NCBI RefSeq assembly: GCF_001949145.1
Contig: NW_019091728.1
Coordinates: 27,745 to 38,055, forward strand
DNA: 10,311 nt
DNA from: Acanthaster planci
Taxonomy: Eukaryota > Echinodermata > Asteroidea > Valvatida > Acanthasteridae
Direction of reading: 5' to 3'
Both the position numbers and the translations under genes were made by a program. Below are positions 1-7,073 of the stretch, one piece after another. Below the pieces are notes generated by a model. That model ran no database searches. It was not told the origin of the DNA and was given only the letters and a program-made list of their open reading frames with translations. The number at the start of each line of letters is the position of its first letter. The first letter of the stretch is position 1.

Positions 1-301
1 GACCTTCAGCCAATCATCCAAGGATGGTCCTAGTATAGAAGAAAATCGTCAGGATGACGTCATCAGTATATTTATTATTGATTTTTAAATAATTAATTTT
101 TCCCATAGACTTTGTACACAGATTGCACACAGTTTCCGGACAGTCCTATATCAGGCTATGAGGGCGCTATTGCAGAATTACGGTAACACCTGCCTGGGGT
201 TTCAATTTTCAAGAAAACTGTCCTATATTGAACCATAGATGGCTTTGTTGCACAACATAGGGTGTGTACACACAATTGTCCAGCATAATGCCTGAGCAAT
301 C

Positions 302-487
302 CTCAACTTCGACTGAGAATTACTAGCAGAACGAAAGAAAAATCAGACTAAATTTTCCCTTCCGTTCGATTGCAAATATACCCAAGAGTCCAAATATCAA
401 ATAATATTCCATAAGGTTTTTCCAGTTTCGACAAAAAATCCCGAGACATGAAATTAAAGGAGCAGTTTTCCTGCACATGTGTTTCTA
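302..487 (+). repeat. D block of the array
   Basis: The block begins CTCAACTTCGACTGAGAATTACTA and runs through AATATACCCAAGAGTCC and a TAATATT(C)CATAA word to the next box. Related copies lie at about 713-898, 1440-1638, 2590-2752 and 2837-3012. On the - strand several copies give a similar open stretch (a TLGYICN-like string). Indels between copies close the frame in others, so I read the similarity as shared ancestry of the DNA rather than coding. Confidence 0.7.
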
Positions 488-596
488 GCCCATTGACTTT
501 GTATACGTTTTCGAGCCACAATTTTGGTAACTTTGCAATGTTTGATTGTTCCCAAAGTGATAGCCAACAAAGACCCTGATGCAAGATTTATTGCAA
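488..596 (+). repeat. C block (box plus ACAAAGACCCTGAT segment)
   Basis: The block opens with GCCCATTGACTTTGTATACG. It continues through a segment with AAGCCACAATTTTGG-like and GTTTGAT-like words, and closes with CAACAAAGACCCTGATG. Sister copies lie at about 899-1008, 1068-1177, 1639-1748, 1809-1925 and 3013-3124. The box subtype with ATTGACTTT is the one that opens C blocks. The ATAGGTTTT subtype normally follows the AT-rich B block, so the two box variants are not interchangeable in the array. Confidence 0.75.
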
Positions 597-712
597 AGGG
601 ATGACGTCATGATGACATCATCCCCTTATTTTATATTCATTTTTAAATATTTAATTTTTCCCCATAGGTTTTGTACACGTTTTTCTACTTAACACAAGTG
701 AACAAGTAGTCT

Positions 713-1440
713 TTAACTTCGGCGCAAGATTACTATAAGAATGAAGGAGAAATCAGGTACTTTACGCTGTGTTATTTTATTTGAAATATGCCCAAGAGTC
801 CGAATATGAAGTAATATTTCATAAAAATTGTTCAGTTTAAGTGCATATCACGTGACTTCAACTTAAAGGAGGAGTGTTTCTGCAAACAAGTTTTTTTGCC
901 CATTGACTTTGTACACATTTTCAAAGCATAAGTTTGAAACTTTCAAATGTTTTATCGTTATCAAAGTGACAGCCAACAAAGACCCTGATACAAAAATTAT
1001 TTTAAGTAATGATGTCATGATGACGTCATCATGTGATTTAGTATTGATTTTTCAATATTTATTTCAGCCCATTGACTTTGTACACGTTTTCAAGCCACCA
1101 TTTGGGTTAATTTGAAAGGTTTGATCAACTTCAAAGTTACAGAAAACAAAGACCCTGATGAAAGAATTTTGCTAAATTTCCGACGTTATGATGACGTAAT
1201 CTCCTATTTTTAAATTGATTTTTGGATATTTAATCTTCCCCATAGATTTTGTACACGTTTTTCTTCAGCCTGTCCTCGGAACTTTGGTCAATCTGAATTA
1301 TTTCCTTCAATGTACACTTGCAGTCCCTAATGAAGAGAGGCTCCCAAAGAAAAATCATGAAAATAACACAATCAGGGGTCACGTGACATGAGATTAAAGC
1401 TGCAGTTTTCCCCATAGGTTTTGTACACATGTAGTTTGTA
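713..1440 (+). repeat. Higher-order repeat unit, copy 1 (~740 bp)
   Basis: This unit runs D block, box, C block, B block, box, C block, degraded B block, box, and a segment ending at another box. It aligns with about 1449-2180 at an offset near 741 bp. The best stretch is 1012-1108 against 1753-1849, where I count about three differences in 97 bases. Similarity is weaker in the last third, where copy 2 carries the 1961-2010 block that copy 1 lacks. The order and offset are read directly. Duplication of a whole multi-box unit is the simplest inference. Confidence 0.7.
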
Positions 1441-1596
1441 GTCTTTAATTTCGGCACAAGATTACTACACCTGTATAAGAATGAAAGAGAAATCGACTAC
1501 TTTACGCTTTGCTATTTTATTTGAAATATGCCTAAGAGTGAGAATATAAAGTAATATATCATAAAAATTGTTCACTTTTAAGCGCAAATCACGTGA
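848..1596. promoter_or_regulatory. Three TCACGTGA palindromes (E-box) in the array
   Basis: TCACGTGA is perfect at 848-855, 1379-1386 and 1589-1596. The last two are followed by CATGA and then a TTAAA word. Diverged versions occur at 2500-2507 (TCATGTGA) and near 2728 and 2947. CACGTG flanked by T and A is the known consensus for MITF/TFE/USF-type bHLH-zip proteins. Occupancy is unproven. Confidence 0.45.
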
Positions 1597-2180
1597 CATG
1601 AACTTAAATGGAGTAGTCTTTCTGCAAACGTGATTATAGCCCATTGACTTTGTACATGTTTTCAAGGTACAATTTTGAAACCTGTCCGATGTTTGATGGT
1701 TATCAAAGTGACAGCCAACAAAGACCGTGATACAAAAATTATTGTAAGTAAATGACGTCATGATGACATCATCATGTGATTTAGTATTGATTTTTCAATA
1801 TTTATTTCAGCCCATTGACTTTGTACACATTTTCAAGCCACCATTTGGGCAATTACATGTATCAGAGGTTTGATCAACATCAAAGTTACACGCAACAAAG
1901 ACCCTCATGAAAGAATTTTGCTAAAGTTATGATGTCATGATGACGTCATCACCAAAAAGAAACTTCCGAAACAGCTCAGTGGTTGTTCACAGCCACCTTC
2001 CTCTAGTTATTTTTCTGACTATTTCCCCATAGGGTTTGTACACGTTTTCTTCCACCAGTCGACTTTGGTAGTTTTATAAATCTGACTGGCTTCCAACGTG
2101 GCAGACCTTCAGACTATCATCCAAGGATGGTCCTAGAAGAATTCCTCATGATGACGTCATCACATGATTTATTACTGAAT
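1449..2180 (+). repeat. Higher-order repeat unit, copy 2 (~740 bp)
   Basis: This is the partner of the 713-1440 unit with the same block order. The D block begins TTCGGCACAAGATTACTA, as at 719. It is followed by a box at 1639, C and B blocks, a box at 1809, another C block, and a CRE palindrome at 1941-1948. Here the B block is interrupted or replaced at 1951-2020 by a segment containing AACAGCTC, GGTTGTT and CCTCTAGTTAT. That segment reappears at the right end of the array (3214-3258). The unit end is approximate. Confidence 0.65.
1961..2020 (+). repeat. Internal copy of the array-end segment
   Basis: The words AACAGCTCAGTGGTTGTT and CCTCTAGTTATT (1970-2012) match 3214-3259, where the tandem array stops. 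Here the array resumes immediately afterwards with a box at 2025. It could mark an ancestral unit boundary, or the terminus of an element that was later amplified in tandem. Confidence 0.5.
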
Positions 2181-3204
2181 TTTTAATATTTAATTTTTTC
2201 CATAGGTTTTGTACACATTTTTCAACAGCAAGACTTCCACACTGTTCTCTCCTTGATTTGATATATGTTAAGTCAAGATTTTTGGTCCAACAGTTAGAGA
2301 GGGTTTAGGATAAAAATTATCATGATGACGTCATCATGTGATTTATTATTGAATTTTGAATATTCAGTTTTTCTCTATAGGTTTTGTACATGTTTTTCTA
2401 AAGTCTAAGACTGGTGCATTCATACACGAGTTACTTTGCATTGGGAGCATAGGTAGTCCATCTACCCGTGGGGCTGTCAAATCAAATCGTCATCAGGGCT
2501 CATGTGACATGAGGTTAGAGTTGCAGTTTTCCCCATAGCTTTTGTACACGTTTTTTCTACTACTCAATATTATTGATCTTCAATGAGAATAGTCCTGAAC
2601 TTCGGCTGAGGATTACTACAAGAATGAAAGAAAAATTGTGTTTTTTTTGTCTCCGTTTGATTACAAATATACCCAAGAGTCCGAATATCAAATAATATTT
2701 CAGAATTTTTGTTCAATATAAACACAAATCGTGACTTTAAAGCTGCAGTTTTTCTCCATGGGTTTTGTGCACGTTTTTCCAACGTCAAAGACTGGTGAAC
2801 TCATACATGTACACTGTACACATGAGTGACTAGTCCTCTCTTCGACTCAAGATTACTATGAGAACGAAAATCAAAGTAACTTTTCTGTTTCGTTTGATTA
2901 CACATATAACTAAGTGTTTACAATATCAAGTAATATGTCATAATTTTGCTTCAGTTTGACTACAAATCATATGACATGCACTTAAAGCAGCAGTTTGTTT
3001 GCATGTGTTTTTAGCCCATTGACTTTGTACATGTTTACAAGACACTATTTATGGTACGGTAACTTTGACATCTGATCATTTTCAGTTACACCCAACAAAG
3101 ACCCTGATACAAGAAATATTCCAGATTGATGACGTTATGATGACATCACCTTGTGTTTTTTTATAAATAATTTCATATATATTATTTTCTTCATTAAACA
3201 ACTT

Positions 3205-3265
3205 GAAATCTGTAACAGCTCCACGGTTGTTGCTGTAACGACCACTACCTCTAGTTATTATTATT
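3205..3265 (+). repeat. Right-hand terminal segment of the array
   Basis: This is the last stretch with recognisable array similarity. AACAGCTCCACGGTTGTT and CCTCTAGTTATT match 1970-2012 with a few substitutions and a small indel. Beyond about 3265 neither the boxes nor blocks B, C or D recur, so this is taken as the array edge. Confidence 0.55.
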
Positions 3266-3570
3266 AGTAGCCTGTACAGAGAGCCTGTCTAGTTTGCACC
3301 CAGACTTCAGCACAAACAGATTTCCTTCAGATCCCCGAGAGCATCTGTCGATCCAAATAGTAGGAAAATTACGGCTGTTTTGTGTCGCAGATAATATGCA
3401 ACGCCCTTGGCTAGTTCCCTGTCCAGTCAAATACTGCTTGTGGCGAATCATTGAACATGTAGGGCGGCTTGCTCTCTGTGACGTAACACGAAATAGCTGT
3501 CAGTTTGTGTGGGGAAAATGCCAACTGAAGGCAACATTTTTCCTCCAAACGAGGAAAAAGCGAGTTTTTT
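3266..3570. other. Unique-looking sequence, no gene recognised
   Basis: Short open frames overlap on both strands, but none has a recognisable domain, repeated motif or codon pattern that stands out. The base composition is less AT-rich than the preceding array, which marks the change of sequence class. A TGACGTAA word (CRE half-match) is present near 3479. Confidence 0.4.
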
Positions 3571-3575
3571 TCATA

Positions 3576-3660
3576 TACCGGTACCGGTACATGTAGCAAT
3601 CTGGGGACAGTAGTTAGCAATGTAAGTAGTAAACATACATGTACCGGTACATACATGTAT
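3576..3660. repeat. Cluster of perfect ACCGGT / ACATGT palindromes
   Basis: TACCGGTACCGGTA (3576-3589) and ATGTACCGGTACAT (3639-3652) are perfect 14-bp palindromes. ATACATGTAT (3651-3660) is a perfect 10-bp palindrome overlapping the second. The same words recur singly further right, for example TACATGTAC near 4084 and 5025 and TACATGTAT near 5484. Such runs are common simple-sequence features of some marine invertebrate genomes. No function is assigned. Confidence 0.6.
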
Positions 3661-5160
3661 AGGCCTACCAGTGCAATTTCAGCTCACAAGATCCAGTGGA
3701 TGTCTGATAATATTCCCAGACATCCGCGGTCATCCCAGATAAACTTGATTGAAAGAAATCACTATCAATAAGGGAAGGGAAAAGAGACAGTGTTTGCCCC
3801 TTTTTCCTTCCCATGATGCCTTTATACCATTGTGCAATATCACTCGCAGTATTTGCGATAAGGCTTGTCAGGACAGGGCCCAGTAATAATATGATGACAG
3901 AGTATCCATTTCGTAAGTCACAAAGGCAGACGCACCACGATTTACAGGCTTCAATTGGATGATTGCTGAAGTTGCGCGTTAACTTCCGGTTCCATGGTAC
4001 CATGTAAGCAATGATCAACACATGTAACTCTACATGCAGTGCATGTGTAGTGGGCGTGGTTTAAACTGAAGTGACGTCACACTTACATGTACCAACCAGA
4101 CATGTACGGCCCTGCTTAACATGTTTATGGGCATGACCGGTCTAATACACAGTGGTTACACCAGCTAGGACACAAACATGTATATTCACTCAGTGCTGCA
4201 TGTCTATCAATTTAGTTAATATGAGGGATTGTATGGGGCGGCACATGACAAGGGTAGCCATAACCCGGTCTTGTCTCCTTTGACTACGGCTTCAAATTTT
4301 GATCAAAAGAGGCAGTACTGGAGAGCTGTAGCCAGTGTTCGATACTTGAAATTGTACATGCCTGTAGTCTCACATGGAGATGCTGCACTGAGTGTTGCCA
4401 ACATAGAGTGCAACGTAAACCAATGAAAATATTTCTTGTTGGGGTTTTCCTGAAGATATACCCTACATATTTACAGTGGACATTAGTAATAACACACATG
4501 ATAAAGCCATTTTATACAACATCATCTTTAGAAGCCAGTATCGATCCATGACATATAAACTAATTTTTGTCTGCACCCTTAAACACTGCTAAATTCTACA
4601 CTATCCCTAACCATGCTGAACCCAAAAAGGTTATGCAGGATTTCAATGGTCCCTGGCAGGTTAGGGCTATTCAAATATCAAATGGACTATTGGTTATGCA
4701 ATAAATCACTGTGATAGAATAAAATCACAGCAAATCAGATTTTTAAGTTCGTGACTCTGGCTTTAAAAAACCTCTCTAACCTAATGACCATCAGGATGAC
4801 CTTTCGTTCAATGCTGGCTTCATAATTATGTGATTCTTGTAAAAACCCCGGTTACAAGAATATGCTGATTTCTTTTACAGGAAGAGAGGAAATACACGAA
4901 TTTTTTCACTACTGGAAAAAGGCTACTGCATTATTATTTTTGATAACAAGATCACTGACTAACGGAATCATCCATCAGACGGCTCGTTTCCGTCACAAAA
5001 GCTCACTGGCGTTCCAGCGTACAAGTACATGTACGATCGACCCTGCACCATGTGAACAATATAAAGTAAAACTAAGTTGAAGAAGAAAACATACTATAAA
5101 TACTAGGCCTATAATTATAGTGCAAGAGGAGGCCTAGGGCCAACTTAGAAAACGCTTCGA
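3661..5160. other. Intergenic stretch, no supported gene
   Basis: The longest open frame is on the - strand at 3665-4021, about 112 codons from its first ATG. It has one hydrophobic stretch (VIILLLGPVLTSLIA) but no recognised family. An isolated TGACGTCA lies at 4072-4079. The sequence at 4500-4860 is AT-rich with no repeat structure I could detect. Several ACATGT palindromes are scattered through. I see no splice-bounded exon series, tRNA or mobile-element protein. Confidence 0.4.
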
Positions 5161-5765
5161 TTTTCCAGGTTTCACAGGGTGGTCAAGAGCCGTCCAATAT
5201 GGAACTCTTTCCCGACATTTAGATCGAAAGGAGTGTGGGAAATTATGGAGTACATACTTTTCCTCTCATTCTGCTGCTTTCTGGCTCTGCCTCTTGCACT
5301 ACCGCCAGCTTTTCCTCCAGGTCTACGCTGCCAGTCATCTGTACACCATACCATTATGGCACGCTACGTTTTTCTGTTCAGCTTTCACATGTGTACGTGG
5401 AGTAACGCTAGGTTACGGAAGCGTATAAGGGCCACTTGTAAAAAAATTTACCATCTCGCCACAGGGAGTTAAATCGTACGGTGTACATGTATCTCGACGC
5501 GGCGTCAAATTGATATCCCGCATTAGCGAATATTTCAATAGTTTCATAAGTCCTATTCAGCGCACTGTTTTAGTGTATTTTTAGGATGAAATGCATTGAG
5601 ATTTGGTTTTACATTTCTAACTGCAACAAAAATGAATGTCACATTTCAACAAAGCTTAGTTTCCAAGACAAAGACAACAAAATCTTATTTTCTCATGTGA
5701 ATTTCCACATTCAGATGAGGTGTAAACTATTTTTAATTTCTTCCAACATTTTCCAAGTGCCAAAC
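5161..5765. other. Flanking stretch downstream of the LTR, no supported gene
   Basis: A + strand open frame at 5179-5472 contains an internal ATG at 5245. That ATG is followed by a very hydrophobic, signal-peptide-like run (ILFLSFCCFLALPLALPP), but the remainder resembles no family and the frame is short. 5473-5765 is AT-rich with only small open frames. If the LTR end lies further right (see the LTR entry), part of 5766-5989 would also belong here. Confidence 0.35.
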
Positions 5766-5813
5766 TGAAGGAAGTGGACTTGAAAGTCACAATTGAACTT
5801 TCATCAGTAGAAA

Positions 5814-5819
5814 TTTATT
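5814..5819 (-). terminator. Poly(A) signal AATAAA in LTR
   Basis: The - strand reads AATAAA here, after a nearby ATAAAT, and both lie downstream of the TATA box. Cleavage would be expected 15-25 nt further, near 5790-5800, which supports an LTR end at about 5766-5781. Confidence 0.5.
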
Positions 5820-5871
5820 AATTTATAGTGTAACGTCAGTTAGAGCAAAACACTTGATATATTTCACTCTC

Positions 5872-5879
5872 CTTTTATA
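5872..5879 (-). promoter_or_regulatory. TATA box in LTR (TATAAAAG)
   Basis: On the - strand the sequence reads GTATAAAAGG, a strong TATA-box match. A start site about 30 nt downstream would fall near 5845-5850. It lies 53 nt upstream of an AATAAA signal, a spacing that suits a retrotransposon LTR with a short R region. Confidence 0.55.
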
Positions 5880-5884
5880 CTGAC

Positions 5885-5918
5885 ATACAGCTGCTCTTTA
5901 ATACCACTATACAGCTGC
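5885..5918. promoter_or_regulatory. Pair of CAGCTG E-boxes upstream of the TATA box
   Basis: The 10-mer ATACAGCTGC (+ strand) occurs twice, at 5885-5894 and 5909-5918, 24 bp apart. It lies just upstream of the TATA box in the element's direction. CAGCTG is a palindromic bHLH E-box. A duplicated site at this position is typical of LTR U3 enhancers; use by a host factor is inferred. Confidence 0.4.
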
Positions 5919-6074
5919 CTGTTGTCATGCCAACTATAATTAAAAACACACAAACATTGTATAGTTATTACATGATAAACAACTTCACTTGTTATATAAT
6001 ACAACAAACCCTAGAAAACTACCCCCAAAACCCCACAGAAACTAAGGAAATAAACAGGAGTGAGGAAAAAACCG

Positions 6075-6090
6075 CCACGAGAGGGCGCTG
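6075..6090 (+). promoter_or_regulatory. CTCF-like core motif inside the LTR
   Basis: CCACGAGAGGGCGCTG matches the well-known metazoan CTCF core CCACNAGRGGGCGCT at nearly every informative position. It lies in the proposed U3. A weaker, oppositely oriented version (CTACAGAGGGCGTG on the - strand, 6387-6400) also lies in the LTR. Whether this genome's CTCF binds it is not testable here. Confidence 0.4.
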
Positions 6091-6433
6091 TTGCATAAAA
6101 ATGGCGAGCGTGATGATCTGACCTAAAGCACTGCAACGATATTAGAAATAAAACGTGTCACATGTGCGGTAAAAAGGACCCTATTTTACCCCCTTAGATT
6201 AACATTAAAACCTTCCATAATAGAATAATTCTGACAATCAAAGACAAATGAAAAGACCTTACAGCTGGTGCGGGATCCAAGGTCCTACAACTAGACAAAA
6301 TGAGTGATTTGTTGCACAACGTATGGTGTGAAAACTTATACAGAAACTTATCTGATCCCTTCTACTAGTACTCGCGTTGCATGAAGCACGCCCTCTGTAG
6401 ATTACTTGAAGAGAGTCTGATTAAACCATAACA

Positions 6434-6445
6434 TCCCGGCTCCCT
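6434..6445 (-). other. Polypurine tract preceding the 3' LTR
   Basis: On the - strand the bases just before TGTTATGG read AGGGAGCCGGGA, purine-rich apart from two C. This is the expected site of plus-strand DNA priming in an LTR retroelement. It lies about 105 nt downstream of the integrase stop codon, which fits a short 3' untranslated spacer. Confidence 0.5.
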
Positions 6446-6550
6446 AATTGTGGGACGAAAGGTCAGAAGCAATTACTTACAGTGATAAAAAAACTAACAC
6501 CACTTAAATGTGAATGACAGTCCGTCAACAGTTACATATAGTGAGCAAGG
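6446..6550 (-). other. Short 3' untranslated spacer of the element
   Basis: These are the bases between the end of the pol-derived frame (TAA at 6551-6553) and the polypurine tract. No open frame or repeat is visible, and no envelope-like gene fits in this space. Confidence 0.5.
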
Positions 6551-7073
6551 TTAGTCTGCCTCCAGCAAGAGGCACAGATTGGTGATAGGTCTCTTCAGTT
6601 CTGAAGAACCTGTGTGTACTGTAACACTCGGCACCAAGCCGTCTTCACTTGGGGTACCCTCAGTGACTCGTCCCATAGGCCATCTGTTCCTCACAAGATT
6701 GCTGTCCGTGACAAGAACTAAGTCTCCAACCTTGATGTTTCGCGTCTCCTTGTGCCACTTCTGACGTTCCACCAGTCTGACGAAGTATTCATGGCTCCAT
6801 CTCTGCCAGAAGATGTTGGTGAGGTACTGCACCTGGCGCCACCTCTTCTTCTGGTACAAGTCTTCCTTGACGAAGATTCTGGGGGGTAACCTTTGGTCGG
6901 AGTCCATGCTCAGCAAGTGGTTGGGTGTCAGTACTAGTATATCTTCACTCTAACTAGAAGTCTTGGTGATGGGTCAGCTCTTCAAGATGGCCTCCACCTC
7001 GCAGAAGAGTGTGCAGAGGCCTTCATCGTCAAGTCTGATCGGCTGCTCCTTCATAACGCCGTACAGCAATCCT
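6551..7073 (-). pseudogene. pol: Integrase C-terminal region and DUF5641-like domain (pol 3' end)
   Basis: This segment reads KEQPIRLDDEGLCTLFCEVEA, then ILKS-stop-PIT, then TPNHLL, then the terminal domain at 6551-6916 with PPRIF, YLTNIFWQRWSHEYF, WHKETRNIKVGDLVLV and NRWPMGRV. These strings are typical of the DUF5641 domain that closes BEL/Pao integrases, which resembles a chromodomain-like or SH3-like DNA-contact module. The natural stop is the TAA at 6551-6553. In-frame stops at 6974-6976 (TGA, where relatives have Arg in a conserved SRP) and 6950-6952 (TAG) separate it from the core. The last 121 codons are still open, so this is the best-preserved part of the element. Confidence 0.88.

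Larger units (their letters stand above)
55..2333. promoter_or_regulatory. Cluster of seven perfect TGACGTCA (CRE/ATF-type) palindromes
   Basis: The 8-bp palindrome TGACGTCA occurs at 55-62, 602-609, 1021-1028, 1753-1760, 1941-1948, 2152-2159 and 2326-2333. Diverged versions lie near 1189 (GATGACGTAATC) and 3127 (GATGACGTTATGATGACATC). At 1016-1033 and 2321-2338 it sits in a perfect 18-bp palindrome, CATGATGACGTCATCATG. TGACGTCA is the consensus of CREB/ATF-family bZIP proteins. Binding or function here is inference; the sites are part of the repeated B block and may simply be inherited with it. Confidence 0.6.
1..3265 (+). repeat. Degenerate tandem (higher-order) repeat array, left edge outside window
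   Basis: The region is built from diverged copies of the same few blocks, all in one orientation. A 20-25 bp box reading CCCAT-A/T-G-A/G-C/T-TTTGTACAC recurs 15 times. Box starts are near 102, 488, 660, 899, 1068, 1238, 1410, 1639, 1809, 2025, 2199, 2373, 2531, 2753 and 3013. Spacing is often 169-174 bp and otherwise 158-261 bp, with one 386 bp gap. Between boxes lie a CRE-bearing AT-rich block (B), a block ending in ACAAAGACCCTGAT (C), and a block with AAGATTACTA, AATATGCCCAAGAGT and TCACGTGAC (D). Window bases 1-35 match 2103-2137, so the array continues to the left. No coding capacity is convincing: open frames differ between copies through indels. It could be a satellite, a complex minisatellite, or the internal repeats of a large non-autonomous element. 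The family is not recognised. Confidence 0.85.
5766..6433 (-). repeat. 3' LTR of the BEL/Pao element (left end uncertain)
   Basis: On the - strand the LTR is proposed to begin TGTTATGG (complement of 6426-6433), directly after a short polypurine tract. Two left ends are possible. The longer model, ending with CA near 5766 or 5781 (about 650-670 bp), includes a TATA box (5872-5879) and an AATAAA signal (5814-5819), giving U3, a short R of about 50 nt, and a short U5. The shorter model ends at 5990 (444 bp). It gives a perfect TGTTAT/ATAACA terminal inverted repeat but leaves the TATA box and AATAAA outside. I prefer the longer model. The 5' LTR is not in the window, so this cannot be settled here. 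Confidence 0.55.

Noticed and set aside
348-584. Minus-strand frame resembling others at 1465-1761 and 2570-2788 (TLGYICN-like string)
   Set aside because: The resemblance follows from the shared D block. Indels close the frame in the 713-898 copy, so it is not a conserved coding sequence.
1-3265. CRISPR-like array
   Set aside because: Boxes are diverged, spacers are themselves repeats, spacing is about 170 bp, and the context is animal retrotransposon DNA.
3665-4021. Open frame of about 112-118 codons on the - strand with a hydrophobic stretch
   Set aside because: No recognisable family or motif; the longest version depends on a GTG start. A chance frame of this length is plausible in 10 kb read in six frames.
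4862-5080. Open + strand frame of 72 codons
   Set aside because: No motif, no similarity recognised, and length within chance expectation.
5179-5472. Open + strand frame with a signal-peptide-like start at Met 5245
   Set aside because: The hydrophobic run is followed by sequence with no conserved pattern, Cys framework or processing site; it is short and unsupported.
6446-6550. Possible envelope gene between pol and LTR
   Set aside because: Only about 105 bases separate the pol stop from the polypurine tract, with no open frame.
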